In this document: one piece after another, positions 9,381 through 18,467 of the stretch | Layout: every line of letters begins with the position of its first letter | Numbering within the stretch: position 1 is the stretch's first letter | NCBI RefSeq assembly: GCF_001922575.1 | Contig: NZ_MRCI01000001.1 | Span: forward strand, 1,984,001-2,048,000 | Source of the DNA: Neptunomonas phycophila | GTDB taxonomy: Bacteria > Pseudomonadota > Gammaproteobacteria > Pseudomonadales > Balneatricaceae | Direction: 5' to 3' | Length of the DNA: 64,000 bases | Translations under genes and position numbers: made by a program | The notes under the pieces: model-generated | Database searches by the model: none | What the model was told of the DNA's origin: nothing | The model's input: only the letters and a program-made list of their open reading frames with translations

Positions 9381-9800
9381 CTATTTTGTAGGCTTCCATG
9401 ACCACAAAACACGCTGTTCTTCAGGGAGTGACCAAAGCCCTTTCTTAGCTTTACGGGCTTTTTGCTCATCACGATACCAAGCGGCGCCAGCATCTGAGGT
9501 TGGATCAACCCAAGCACCGCCTTTATTAATCATCCGGCGGCTGGTGTCGTAGCCTTCTTTCCATACAATGCACACCCACTCGCCTGATGCATCTTGTGTT
9601 GGGCAACGCAATGTCACACGCTCGTTAGTAATCATACTGCCTAGAATTTCTTTAGACATTTCACCATAAGGCTGGCTCAACTCTGGCGCATCAATATACG
9701 CCAAGCGAACATCATATTGGTTCTGTTGTTTATCCGTAACTTTAATAGAGTCGCCATCAACAATAGCGACGACCATAGCGAGTGCAAGCGTGAGTGACAT
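9381..9800 (-). CDS. Thermonuclease-like (SNase fold) nuclease
   Basis: Small protein of 139 residues with the staphylococcal-nuclease fold. Visible motifs: VVAIVDGDSIKV (first strand and metal-binding Asp), VRLAYIDAPEL (catalytic Arg and Asp), QPYGEMSKEIL, and a C-terminal ARKAKKGLWS that is typical of secreted and bacterial SNases. Only about nine residues (MSLTLALAM) precede the nuclease fold. An in-frame TAA lies 15 bp before the ATG, so a longer signal peptide cannot be recovered; this very short N-terminus is unusual and leaves localisation open. Two Cys (CPT and CIV) could pair. It is an isolated gene between iron-uptake and inositol genes. Confidence 0.85.
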   Translation of the reverse strand: MSLTLALAMVVAIVDGDSIKVTDKQQNQYDVRLAYIDAPELSQPYGEMSKEILGSMITNERVTLRCPTQDASGEWVCIVWKEGYDTSRRMINKGGAWVDPTSDAGAAWYRDEQKARKAKKGLWSLPEEQRVLWSWKPTK

Positions 9801-9894
9801 GGATACATAACCTTAAAAAATTTGGCTCAGTTTACTCTGTTTAGTCTTAATAAAAAATATGAGGAAAAATACACCTTGCGTGTTTAACAGCCAC

Positions 9895-9916
9895 AAAAAA
9901 AGGGCCCAAAGGCCCT
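9895..9916 (-). terminator. Intrinsic terminator of the inositol operon
   Basis: On the minus strand AGGGCC-tttg-GGCCCT is followed by TTTTT. It lies 18 bp past the stop of the last gene (aldolase), ending the long minus-strand iol transcript. Confidence 0.85.
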
Positions 9917-9933
9917 AAAAGAGGATAGTGCTA

Positions 9934-10764
9934 TTATCGCAGTAGCTGAATAATACGTTGCGCTTCAGCTTGGACATACGGCATCGCTTTTTGCATAAAA
10001 TACAATTTATCAAACTTGTTAGGCTCTTCGTTCATTAGACGCCTCAAATTTGATCCCATCGCCATACGTAGTGAGGTTCCAATGTTAAATTTGGATACTC
10101 GTGTTTTTTTAAGTTTTTTAATATCGTCTTCTTTAATACCGGTAGTGCCATGAATCACCAAAGGAACATGCGTGACTTTCTCGGTGATCGCATTGAGCAA
10201 AGTATAATCAATAACCGAATCAGGCGTCGTCAACCGGTGTACGTTTCCGATAGCAATTGCCATCGCATCAAGGTCGCTCTCACTCGCATAGCGGTAAGCA
10301 TCGTCCGGTGAGGTATTGATCGATTTAATATGATCTCTGCCTTCTTTGTAAGCAACAGAGCCAATCTCCCCTTCTATACTCACCCCTAACGCATGAGCGA
10401 CCTGAGCTACTTGCTTAGTTCGTTTTATGTTTTCCTCTAGCGGTAATTGTGACCCATCAAACATGACCGACGAAAAGCCATGATGCATCGCTTTATAAAC
10501 GATCTCTTCTTCGTAGGTATGATCTAAATGCACACAAACCTGGGTGGAACTCGCGTTCGCTAAAGACAACAGCATTTTAGCTAACGCCTCCACCCCCATA
10601 AAATCGACCATGTCTTTATTCGCCGCTAAAATTATAGGACTGTTTAACGACTCAGCCGCTTCTACAATAGCGCGCCCTTCCTCATATCCAAATACATTAC
10701 AGCAGGGTATGGCATAATCAGAATTAGCGGCTGCGGGCAAAATATCATTTAGCGTGACTAGCAT
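9934..10764 (-). CDS. iolJ: Class II aldolase of inositol catabolism (IolJ-like, DKGP aldolase)
   Basis: Expected to split 6-phospho-5-dehydro-2-deoxygluconate into malonic semialdehyde and dihydroxyacetone phosphate. It is 276 residues, the normal length of class II fructose-bisphosphate-aldolase-like proteins. Family landmarks are present: NVFGYEEGRAIVEAAESL, HLDHTYEEE (zinc His and Asp), SVMFDGSQLPLEEN, IEGEIGSV, and a C-terminal GTSLRMA. Several catalytic-loop residues are non-standard: HLDHT for HLDHG, IGNVHRL for the usual IGTxHGxY, and HGTTGI for HGGSGI. The metal-ligand histidines remain. It follows iolB by 12 bp. The IolC protein here lacks the C-terminal DUF2090 aldolase-like domain found in some gammaproteobacteria, so this enzyme probably supplies that step. 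Function by context is likely; exact substrate unproven. Confidence 0.75.
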   Translation of the reverse strand: MLVTLNDILPAAANSDYAIPCCNVFGYEEGRAIVEAAESLNSPIILAANKDMVDFMGVEALAKMLLSLANASSTQVCVHLDHTYEEEIVYKAMHHGFSSVMFDGSQLPLEENIKRTKQVAQVAHALGVSIEGEIGSVAYKEGRDHIKSINTSPDDAYRYASESDLDAMAIAIGNVHRLTTPDSVIDYTLLNAITEKVTHVPLVIHGTTGIKEDDIKKLKKTRVSKFNIGTSLRMAMGSNLRRLMNEEPNKFDKLYFMQKAMPYVQAEAQRIIQLLR

Positions 10765-10776
10765 TCCAACACCCCC

Positions 10777-11622
10777 CTATTTAAATTTTTTAATCATGTC
10801 CTTGATACCGGGTATGGTATGAACCTGATACTCATGGTGCGGATCAAAGTGTTGAATCAGTGATTTAGAATGCTCACCCACAATAATGGTGAAGTAGTAC
10901 ATTTCATAACCCGGTGCTGCGACACAGGGGTGATACCCTTTATCAATCGCGATAACACTGCGGTTTTTAATATGATAAACAGGCCCTAAATCATCTTCGT
11001 GCTCATACAAAAACTGAGCACCAAAGCCTTGGTCTGGGTTAAACCTAAATTGGTAAACCTCTTCGTATCGTGTTTCATCAGTGCCTCGTTCCGTATCATG
11101 CTTGTGGGCGGGGAAACCCGACCAACCACCAGCCCCCACCGTAAACAGCTCACTGACTAACAAGCGGCCACGTTTGTCGGCATTTTTTTGCCCTAATATA
11201 TGCTTAATTTTGCGATGCGTTTTTGTATCATCACTACCGTATTGAACTTGATCACTGTCTTCTGGTTTTACCTCAAACGCCTCTAGTGCCTCTTCATAGC
11301 GACCGCCCGCAATCATTACATCCGCATTCTCAGACGTGCAGGTAACCGTTACCGAAGCACCTAAAGGTGCGTACACCGCTGCCGGATTACCATCCCACAC
11401 GTTTTTGCGCCTACCGATATCGGTAAAGACCTTATCATCTACGCTGATCGAACAGGTGCCACCCGCTAACACCACGGCTGTTTCATAGCCGTCGAGTTGG
11501 TATTGGTACGATTCACCTTTTTCTAAAAACACTTGGTTAAAATAGATAAGCGGCGTTGTGTCGTCGTTTACATCAATAATTGGTTCATTCTTGTTGTCAT
11601 AAGCTGGAATATGTTTGCCCAT
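10777..11622 (-). CDS. iolB: 5-deoxy-glucuronate isomerase
   Basis: Converts 5-deoxy-glucuronate to 5-dehydro-2-deoxygluconate. The ATG at 11622 gives MGKHIPAYDN and 281 residues; a TTG at 11652 is a weaker alternative. It is a double-cupin KduI/IolB family protein, with metal-binding His and Glu in the second cupin: SGFPAHKHDT, ETRYEEVYQFRF, GYHPCVAAPGYEMYYFTI. It sits between iolC and the aldolase in the order of the pathway, 12 bp from the aldolase start and about 97 bp from iolC. Confidence 0.93.
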   Translation of the reverse strand: MGKHIPAYDNKNEPIIDVNDDTTPLIYFNQVFLEKGESYQYQLDGYETAVVLAGGTCSISVDDKVFTDIGRRKNVWDGNPAAVYAPLGASVTVTCTSENADVMIAGGRYEEALEAFEVKPEDSDQVQYGSDDTKTHRKIKHILGQKNADKRGRLLVSELFTVGAGGWSGFPAHKHDTERGTDETRYEEVYQFRFNPDQGFGAQFLYEHEDDLGPVYHIKNRSVIAIDKGYHPCVAAPGYEMYYFTIIVGEHSKSLIQHFDPHHEYQVHTIPGIKDMIKKFK

Positions 11623-11718
11623 AATGTGTGTCTCACTCAAAATTTTTATCAATAAAAGCGGGGTGCTGTTAGCCTAATGACTACGTAATACGCGACCTGC
11701 ACCCTGCTCTGGTCAGGA

Positions 11719-12714
11719 TTAAGCCGCTTCACGCACTGCAATAAAGCTCAATAACTCATCCAACGTCGGCATAGCATCTGTACAGGTTTTTCGGGACACA
11801 TTGATCGCCGCTGAGGCAGACCCCATCTTCACGCTCTCTTGTAAGTCGTACCCTTGCAGGATTGAGTACATGAAGGCACCAGCAAACGAATCACCGGCTC
11901 CAAATGGCTTTTTAACCTCCACGGGGTAAATTCCCTGAGCAAACTTTTGCCCATCTCGGGTATACACAGTGGAGCCAAGCTCACCGGCTTTTATAATGAG
12001 TATTTGAGTCGCTCCTTGGAGATAACGCGCAGCGGTTTGATCATCGTCCGATTTAACGGAATCTCTATCCAAAGCCTCCATCACATCAAACTCTTCGCGA
12101 TTACCTATCACGACATCCGACATACTCGCAGCCATTTGATAGTACAAAGAGGAGTCTTCTTCTGAGCGCCAAGAATAAGCACGATAGTCAACATCTAGGA
12201 CAACCAGAGTGCCTGCTTCTCTCGCGTAACGAATCGCCGCTAGCGTAGCCTCGCGAGATGGGCTGGACGATAACGCCGTACCTGAAATCAGCAGGATTTT
12301 TGATTGCGCTATGTAAGCCTTATCAATGTGCTCAATTGATAGCGTCAGATCAGCCGCGTTATTGCGGTAGATAACCACCTCACAATTCGAAGCTTTCATT
12401 TCTGTAATTGCCAAGCTGGTTCTGGATCCTTTGTTGTCTACCAACATGCCTTGGAGATCCACGTTTAAGCGGCGTAAATAGTCGCATACGTAATGCCCTA
12501 AACCGTCGTCTGATACGCAACTAATGATTCCGGCTTTAGCGCCCAGTTTAGACAAAGCTACCGCGATATTGGCGGGCGATCCGCCCACATGTTTATCAAA
12601 GCTTGATACATTGGTCAGGTCGACGTTCTCTTCGCTGGCATATAAATCAACACCCGCACGTCCTAAACAGATCACATCGAGAGAGCGACTAGTTGGGATA
12701 GACAGCTTACTCAT
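11719..12714 (-). CDS. iolC: 5-dehydro-2-deoxygluconokinase
   Basis: PfkB/ribokinase-family sugar-acid kinase, 331 residues, making 6-phospho-5-dehydro-2-deoxygluconate. The N-terminal signature GGSPANIAVALSKLG and the C-terminal PFGAGDSFAGAFMY (catalytic Asp in GAGD) are both complete, and DVDYRAYSWRS is typical of IolC. There is no C-terminal DUF2090 extension. The ATG overlaps the stop of the upstream dehydrogenase by 8 bp, which indicates translational coupling. Confidence 0.93.
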   Translation of the reverse strand: MSKLSIPTSRSLDVICLGRAGVDLYASEENVDLTNVSSFDKHVGGSPANIAVALSKLGAKAGIISCVSDDGLGHYVCDYLRRLNVDLQGMLVDNKGSRTSLAITEMKASNCEVVIYRNNAADLTLSIEHIDKAYIAQSKILLISGTALSSSPSREATLAAIRYAREAGTLVVLDVDYRAYSWRSEEDSSLYYQMAASMSDVVIGNREEFDVMEALDRDSVKSDDDQTAARYLQGATQILIIKAGELGSTVYTRDGQKFAQGIYPVEVKKPFGAGDSFAGAFMYSILQGYDLQESVKMGSASAAINVSRKTCTDAMPTLDELLSFIAVREAA

Positions 12715-13885
12715 AGTACTTCACCCATTGAGCATCATTATCAGCAGACTCTACACAGCGTTCGAGTAATCTGACCCCTTCAATACCAGCATCGATACCT
12801 GGGAACCAGGTTGCAGCAACGGTAGCTTGATCATCCCTGTTAGCAGCCTTCATAACCGTACCAAATCGGCTGTAAAGGTTGGCCCACGACTCAAAGAAGC
12901 CTTCGGCATGGCCTCCACCTATGCGATCGCTACTCACGGCTGAATCGTCGTTATGGAGATAACCCATACCGCGCTCTAACACGCGTGCTGGCTCGCCTTG
13001 CACTTCAAAACTTAACTGATTAGGCCGCTCATCCCACCATTCGATGCTTGCTTTTTCGCCGACGATACGTATTTTTTGCTGATGCATAGAGCCAGCATTA
13101 ACACCGCTTGCCCATAAAGTACCCACTGCGCCATTTGAAAATTGCATCATGACATGAGCGTTGTCTTCTAGAGGCGCTCTTGAGGCAATAAAACTCTGGC
13201 GTGTGCAGCACAAACGTTCAACATCCAAGCCAGTCATGAGCTGTGCCATGTAAAAGGCGTGTGTACCTATATCTCCCAACACGTACGTTGGCCCCGAAAC
13301 TTCAGGGTTCATGCGCCATTTAGCGCCAGGGTTATCCTTTTCGACTTCTTCACTATGAAAACCATGGGCGAATTGCATGGAGATAACGCGGACCTTGCCA
13401 ATATCACCGCGCTGTATCATTTCTCGCGCTTGGTGCACCATTTGGAACCCAGTGTACCCATACATAACCCCAAAAATACGGCCATGCTCCTGCGCGATAC
13501 GTTTTAAATCTTCGGCTTCAGCTACCGTGAAGGTCACAGGCTTTTCACACACTACGTGTAAACCGGATTCTAAAGCCGCTTTCGAAATAGCGTAATGTGT
13601 GGAATTAGGCGTTGCGATAGAAACCGCTTGAATACCGTCCTCACGCTTTGCCTCTTCAGCAAACATTGTTTGGTAATCGGCATAGCAACGCTCAGGATTA
13701 AGCCCCAAGTTTGTCCCAAAATCGCGGCAACGCTCAGCGTCAATATCAAATGCTCCGGCAACTAATGTGAAGTGCCCGTCTCGGGTAGCACTGGAGCGAT
13801 GAGCATAGCCAATTTGGCTGCCACGACCGCCGCCAACCATTGCCCAACGAATAGGTTGTTCAGAACGCATTTCTTCATTAAACAT
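12707..13885 (-). CDS. Gfo/Idh/MocA-family dehydrogenase, inositol-related (first copy)
   Basis: NAD(P)-dependent oxidoreductase of 392 residues, about 50 longer than typical inositol 2-dehydrogenase IolG. The Rossmann motif MVGGGRGSQIGYAHR starts near residue 16. CEKPVT contains the conserved Lys, and GDIGTHAFYMAQL supplies the Asp and His of the active site. AAGGAG lies 9 bp before the ATG. It is inside the iol operon between iolD and iolC. A relative of the same long type is encoded at 20771-21943, so the pair may divide myo- and scyllo-inositol (or another stereoisomer) between them; which does which cannot be read from sequence. Confidence 0.85.
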   Translation of the reverse strand: MFNEEMRSEQPIRWAMVGGGRGSQIGYAHRSSATRDGHFTLVAGAFDIDAERCRDFGTNLGLNPERCYADYQTMFAEEAKREDGIQAVSIATPNSTHYAISKAALESGLHVVCEKPVTFTVAEAEDLKRIAQEHGRIFGVMYGYTGFQMVHQAREMIQRGDIGKVRVISMQFAHGFHSEEVEKDNPGAKWRMNPEVSGPTYVLGDIGTHAFYMAQLMTGLDVERLCCTRQSFIASRAPLEDNAHVMMQFSNGAVGTLWASGVNAGSMHQQKIRIVGEKASIEWWDERPNQLSFEVQGEPARVLERGMGYLHNDDSAVSSDRIGGGHAEGFFESWANLYSRFGTVMKAANRDDQATVAATWFPGIDAGIEGVRLLERCVESADNDAQWVKYYE

Positions 13886-13898
13886 TTTTTTATTCTCC

Positions 13899-15749
13899 TT
13901 ATACGCCAGGGCGTTGGTGTACTCGACCTTCGCTAAAGTTAGCGACTGCTTTTTCTACTTTTTCTGTTCGTGCTATTTCCGGTAGACCTACTTCCCACCA
14001 GCAATCGCAGCTAGACCATTTGGTTGGATCAATATCAATAACGATAACGGAGGTGCGATCAGCGGCTTTGGCGCGCGCAAATGCCGCATCAAACTCCTGC
14101 ATGTTGCTAATTTTCTCGCTGATAGCGCCCTGAGCTTCAGCGTGCTTAGCAAAATCGACACGAGCCAACTCACCATCGGGCCGACGGCAGTCTTCCAAAA
14201 GATTGTTAAACGAATCGTTGCCTGTGTTGTTTTGCAACTTGTTGATAACCGCATAGCCAGCGTTATCGCACACAATGACAATCATTTTGTGACCGGTTAA
14301 CACAGAGCTATAAATGTCAGAATTCAGAATCATGTAGGAGCCGTCGCCCACTAAAACAACAACATCGTTGTCTGGATTAGCAATTTTGGCTCCCCACCCT
14401 CCAGCTATTTCATACCCCATACACGAAAAACCAAACTCAATATCAAACTTGCCTATTTGCTGGCTTTGCCAGTTCATATTGAGCTCCGCAGGCAAGCCCC
14501 CTGCGGCGGTTAAAACGGTGTCTCCGGGCTCAACCACACGGTTAACAGCACCAACCACCTGCGCATAGGATGCCATTTCATCGCCCATCACTTTAGCTCT
14601 CTGGTGGCATAATGCCTTCCACTCGCTTGCTTGCGACTGCGCGGTAGCCGCCCATTCGGTATCGTTTTTCCAATCGCCTAAAACAGCATCGAGTTGCACC
14701 AACGTATCTTTGGCATCCGCCACGACAGGCATGGCTAAATGCTTAATGGCGTCTGTTCGGCCCACATTAATACTGATAATTTTTAGATTAGGGTTTCTAA
14801 ATACCGACCAAGAGCCTGTCGTAAAATCTTGTAGACGTGTGCCAACCGCCAACACCACATCCGCATGTGCAGCCAGATAGTTTGCCGAATCAGAGCCGGT
14901 CGCTCCGATAGGGCCACCATTTAAAGGATGTTCTTGCAGGAGAGAAGCACGACCAGCAATGGTCTCTACGGTTGGAATTTGATGGTTTTCAATAAACGAG
15001 GCTAGCGCGTCAGTTGCCCGTGAGTAATGAACACCGCCCCCGCTAATCACAAGCGGCTTTTTAGCGGCACGTAAAATGTCAGCGGCAGCTTCCAAATCGC
15101 ACATTTCGGGTTGAGGACGACGAATACGATGAACCTTCGTTTCAAAAAAACGTGTGGGATAATCGTATGCCATACCTTGAACATCTTGCGGCAAGCCAAG
15201 GAAAACTGGGCCACAGTCAGCGGGGTCTAGCAACGTATCTATTGCTAAAGGTAACGTCTGCAATAACTGAGCAGGATGAATCACACGATCCCAATAGCGC
15301 GTTACCGCTTTAAAGGTGTCATTGGCTGTAATGGACGGCGCATGAAAATGCTCTGTCTGCTGTAGTACTGGATCGGGTAAACGGCTAGTGTACGCATCAC
15401 CAGAAAGCATCAATAGTGGCAAGCGATTAGTATGCGCAATACCCGCAGCAGTAACCATGTTAGTGGCACCAGGGCCGATCGATGTGGCCGCAATGCCTAT
15501 CCGTTGACGATTATTTGCCTTCGCATAAGCTACCGCGGCCATAGCCATGGATTGCTCATTTTGACCTCGCCAGGTCGGTAGCTGATCTTCCACATTTTTC
15601 AGCTGCTGCCCTAGACAAGTCACATTCCCATGTCCAAAAATTGCAAATGAACAGCCAAACAGTGGTTGAACTTGCCCATCAATTTCTATGTGCTGGGCCA
15701 CTAAATATTTTACAAGCGCTTCCGCTACAGTTAGACGGACTGTATTCAT
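13899..15749 (-). CDS. iolD: 3D-(3,5/4)-trihydroxycyclohexane-1,2-dione acylhydrolase
   Basis: Thiamine-diphosphate enzyme that opens the inositol ring (THcHDO to 5-deoxy-glucuronate). It is 616 residues, full length. The N-terminal PYR domain carries the activating Glu in RGQNEQSMAMAA; a central domain follows (KKPLVISGGGVHYS). The C-terminal PP domain has the ThDP/Mg motif GDGSYMILNSDIYSS and ending N-x-GYAVI. The C-terminal WWEVGLPEIA is characteristic of IolD. It lies 13 bp upstream of the dehydrogenase gene and about 51 bp downstream of the permease gene. Confidence 0.95.
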   Translation of the reverse strand: MNTVRLTVAEALVKYLVAQHIEIDGQVQPLFGCSFAIFGHGNVTCLGQQLKNVEDQLPTWRGQNEQSMAMAAVAYAKANNRQRIGIAATSIGPGATNMVTAAGIAHTNRLPLLMLSGDAYTSRLPDPVLQQTEHFHAPSITANDTFKAVTRYWDRVIHPAQLLQTLPLAIDTLLDPADCGPVFLGLPQDVQGMAYDYPTRFFETKVHRIRRPQPEMCDLEAAADILRAAKKPLVISGGGVHYSRATDALASFIENHQIPTVETIAGRASLLQEHPLNGGPIGATGSDSANYLAAHADVVLAVGTRLQDFTTGSWSVFRNPNLKIISINVGRTDAIKHLAMPVVADAKDTLVQLDAVLGDWKNDTEWAATAQSQASEWKALCHQRAKVMGDEMASYAQVVGAVNRVVEPGDTVLTAAGGLPAELNMNWQSQQIGKFDIEFGFSCMGYEIAGGWGAKIANPDNDVVVLVGDGSYMILNSDIYSSVLTGHKMIVIVCDNAGYAVINKLQNNTGNDSFNNLLEDCRRPDGELARVDFAKHAEAQGAISEKISNMQEFDAAFARAKAADRTSVIVIDIDPTKWSSCDCWWEVGLPEIARTEKVEKAVANFSEGRVHQRPGV

Positions 15750-15800
15750 AATATTTCTCTTTTTATTCTTAAATGGATAATGAAATTATGAAGCTATTGA

Positions 15801-16778
15801 TTAAGCTTTCTTGCGTTTTTGAGCATCTAATAACACGGCACCGATAATGATCATGCCCTTGATGATTTGCTGCCAGTAAGGGTCTACTCCCAGCATATTT
15901 AGGCCTTTATTCATCACGCCGATAATCAACGCACCAACAATACACATAGGAACAGAGCCCACACCGCCAGCCAGCGACGTGCCGCCAATTACAGCGGCAG
16001 CAATCGCATCCAATTCCCACATGTTGCCGAATGTAGGGTTGCCAGCATAAGCTCGTGAGGTCAGCATCGCTCCAGCTAGCCCTGCCAAAGCACCCGCCAA
16101 CACATAAACTTTAAGTAAGGTAAGCTCAACATTAACGCCGCAGATTCTAGCGGTATTAACGTTGCCACCAATCGCGAAGACATGGCGACCAAAGGTCATG
16201 CGGCTCATCATAATGTGACAAACCACAGCCACAATGACATATATAACTACAAGCCCGGGTACCCCAAAAACCGAACCATCACCAATTGAGGTAAAAGCAT
16301 CAGAGCTTGCATCAATAGGCCGGCCGTTGCTCACTAACTGAGCGACACCGCGCGCCATCGTCATCATGCCGAGCGTGGCGATAAAAGGAGGGATTCGTCC
16401 AAAAGCAGTAATCGAGCCGTTAATAAGCCCACAAATACTGCCCACAAACATGGCTGCTCCAAAAGCAAAAATAGCCATGCCATAGCCTTCACTACCAGTC
16501 ACAATAGTAGCCCCAACAACGGAAGCTAACGCCACTACAGCCCCCGAAGATAGATCGATACCGCCAGTGACTATCGCAAAAGTCACACCTATCGCAATAA
16601 TCCCGAACATGGAAACTTGTTCCAAAATACTGAACACATTGCGTAAGGATGCAAACCCTTCAATTTTTATCGATAAAGCGGCGAACAATAAAACCAGAAT
16701 AAGCAGCATTCCATACTTATTAAGAATCTCGGTGTAGTGTGTTTTTCGCACTGTTGCAGCCATTGCCTTAACCATCAT
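15801..16778 (-). CDS. Inositol-type ABC transporter permease (RbsC family)
   Basis: Membrane channel of a sugar ABC importer, 325 residues with eight to ten hydrophobic helices. Family landmarks: GIDLSSGAVVALASVV, ATLGMMTMARGVA, and AIGGNVNTARICGVNV, the EAA-like loop that contacts the ATPase. The context with iolD, iolC and iolB makes myo-inositol the likely substrate (IatP/InoP-like). Its start overlaps the ATPase stop by 4 bp. Confidence 0.9.
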   Translation of the reverse strand: MMVKAMAATVRKTHYTEILNKYGMLLILVLLFAALSIKIEGFASLRNVFSILEQVSMFGIIAIGVTFAIVTGGIDLSSGAVVALASVVGATIVTGSEGYGMAIFAFGAAMFVGSICGLINGSITAFGRIPPFIATLGMMTMARGVAQLVSNGRPIDASSDAFTSIGDGSVFGVPGLVVIYVIVAVVCHIMMSRMTFGRHVFAIGGNVNTARICGVNVELTLLKVYVLAGALAGLAGAMLTSRAYAGNPTFGNMWELDAIAAAVIGGTSLAGGVGSVPMCIVGALIIGVMNKGLNMLGVDPYWQQIIKGMIIIGAVLLDAQKRKKA

Positions 16779-18328
16779 GCCACTCCTTTAATCTGACATT
16801 GAGATGCCATTTCTTGTTCGTGTACCGCTGGCACATCACCACCGGCTGCCATTTCTAGGATCAACTCTTGTGTTGCATTTTCTCGATCAACAATGCCTAC
16901 CTCTCGTCCCTCCGCCATGACCATTACACGATCGCTTAGCGACAGGAGCTCTAGCATTTCGGAAGAAACGATGATGATGGCTTTACCTAGGCGCGCTAAT
17001 TCAACAATTAATTTATAGATCTCGGCTTTGGCACCAATATCGATACCTTTAGTGGGTTCATCTAAAATCAGAATTTCAGGCTCTAACAACAACCAACGAG
17101 CAATGAGCACTTTTTGCTGATTCCCGCCCGATAAGTTGCCGATAATGGTATCCACCGTTGGCGTTTTTATACGTAACTGCTGTTTCATCGTGTTAGCCAC
17201 ATCACTGGCTAAGGATTCAGAAATAAGGTGATTTTTTTCGTAAGGGTGCAGTTCAGGCATGATCATGTTGTCGGTAACACTCATGTTTAACATCAAGCCT
17301 GTTAATTTCCGGTCTTCTGTTACAAAACCAATGCGATGCCGTATAGCATCGGAAGGTTTACGAATATCAATTTGCTCACCATGCAGGTGAATTTCGCCAC
17401 TTTTAGCCGCTTTATAACCAAAGATGGCTTCAACGACCTCGCTACGACCCGCGCCAACTAGGCCAGCAATACCGAAAATTTCTCCTTTACGAACAGTAAA
17501 ACTAATATCTTCAAACTTACCAGGTAAACTCAAATGGCGAACGTCCAGCAACGTTTCTCCGATCGTGACATCTTCGCGCTGGAACATTTCGTCCATTTCA
17601 CGACCAACCATCATATTTATGAGTTCTTCTTTACTAATGTCAGTCGTCTTTTTAGTTCCGATATACTGCCCATCACGAATCACCGATACCTCATCTGATA
17701 GCTCAAAAACCTCACCTAACTTGTGAGAGATATAGATAATGGCTATACCGCGCTGCTGTACCTTTTTGACAATTCGATACAACTGATGCACTTCTGATTC
17801 GGTTAATGCCGTTGTTGGCTCATCCATAATAATGAGCTTGGCGTTGTAGGAGACAGCCGTAGCAATAGCCAACAATTGCGCTTTAGCGACGGAAACATCC
17901 TGCATAAGTGTTTCCACACTCATGGGGATTCCGAGCTCATCTAAAATTTTATTAGTTTGATTATTCATGGCATTTTGATCCATCAAAATGCCTTTCTTAA
18001 TCTCGCGCCCCAAATAAAAATTAGCAGCAACAGAAAGGTTGGCAGAAGGGCTTATCTCTTGAGGAACCATAGCCAAACCCGACCGGATAGCATCAATGGG
18101 GGCTTTTGGGGTAAACGGCTGACCATCAAAGAAAATGTCTCCGCCTGCATCCGGCGTATAAAGCCCATATAGGATTTTCATTAATGTTGATTTGCCTGCG
18201 CCATTTTCTCCCATTAGCGCATGTATACTGCCTTTTTTGATTGATAAGTTAACCTGATCCAGCGCTTTAACTCCCGGAAAGGTTTTACTCACATTAATCA
18301 TTTCTAATATGCAATCTGAGTTTTTCAT
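16775..18328 (-). CDS. Inositol-type ABC transporter ATPase (RbsA family, two NBDs)
   Basis: Energises the importer. It is 517 residues with two fused nucleotide-binding domains. The first has Walker A GENGAGKSTLMKIL, a poorly conserved signature (QDVSVAKAQLL) and Walker B LIIMDEPTTAL. The second has the usual degenerate Walker A (GLVGAGRSEVV) with a good LSGGNQQKVLIARWL signature and EILILDEPTKGID. This asymmetry is normal for sugar importers. It is separated from the binding-protein gene by a large hairpin. Confidence 0.93.
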   Translation of the reverse strand: MKNSDCILEMINVSKTFPGVKALDQVNLSIKKGSIHALMGENGAGKSTLMKILYGLYTPDAGGDIFFDGQPFTPKAPIDAIRSGLAMVPQEISPSANLSVAANFYLGREIKKGILMDQNAMNNQTNKILDELGIPMSVETLMQDVSVAKAQLLAIATAVSYNAKLIIMDEPTTALTESEVHQLYRIVKKVQQRGIAIIYISHKLGEVFELSDEVSVIRDGQYIGTKKTTDISKEELINMMVGREMDEMFQREDVTIGETLLDVRHLSLPGKFEDISFTVRKGEIFGIAGLVGAGRSEVVEAIFGYKAAKSGEIHLHGEQIDIRKPSDAIRHRIGFVTEDRKLTGLMLNMSVTDNMIMPELHPYEKNHLISESLASDVANTMKQQLRIKTPTVDTIIGNLSGGNQQKVLIARWLLLEPEILILDEPTKGIDIGAKAEIYKLIVELARLGKAIIIVSSEMLELLSLSDRVMVMAEGREVGIVDRENATQELILEMAAGGDVPAVHEQEMASQCQIKGVA

Positions 18329-18366
18329 AAGCCTAATTATTTTTATTAATAGCGTTATAAAATAGA

Positions 18367-18433
18367 AAGGTCGCTTATTGAATACTGCTTATAAAAGGCA
18401 TTCATTCGTTAAATAAAAATCAATAGCGACCTT
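18367..18433 (-). repeat. Intergenic stem-loop between binding-protein and ATPase genes
   Basis: AAGGTCGCTTATTGA (18367-18381) pairs with TCAATAGCGACCTT (18420-18433), a 14-bp stem with one bulged base and a loop of 38 nt. It lies just past the stop of the highly expressed binding-protein gene and before the ATPase gene. Such hairpins usually protect the upstream mRNA from 3' decay, so binding protein would be made in excess over the membrane parts. No T-run, so it is not a simple terminator. Confidence 0.65.
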
Positions 18434-18467
18434 GGCGTTTAATGGCAAAAAAGCCGTTAACACTTAT

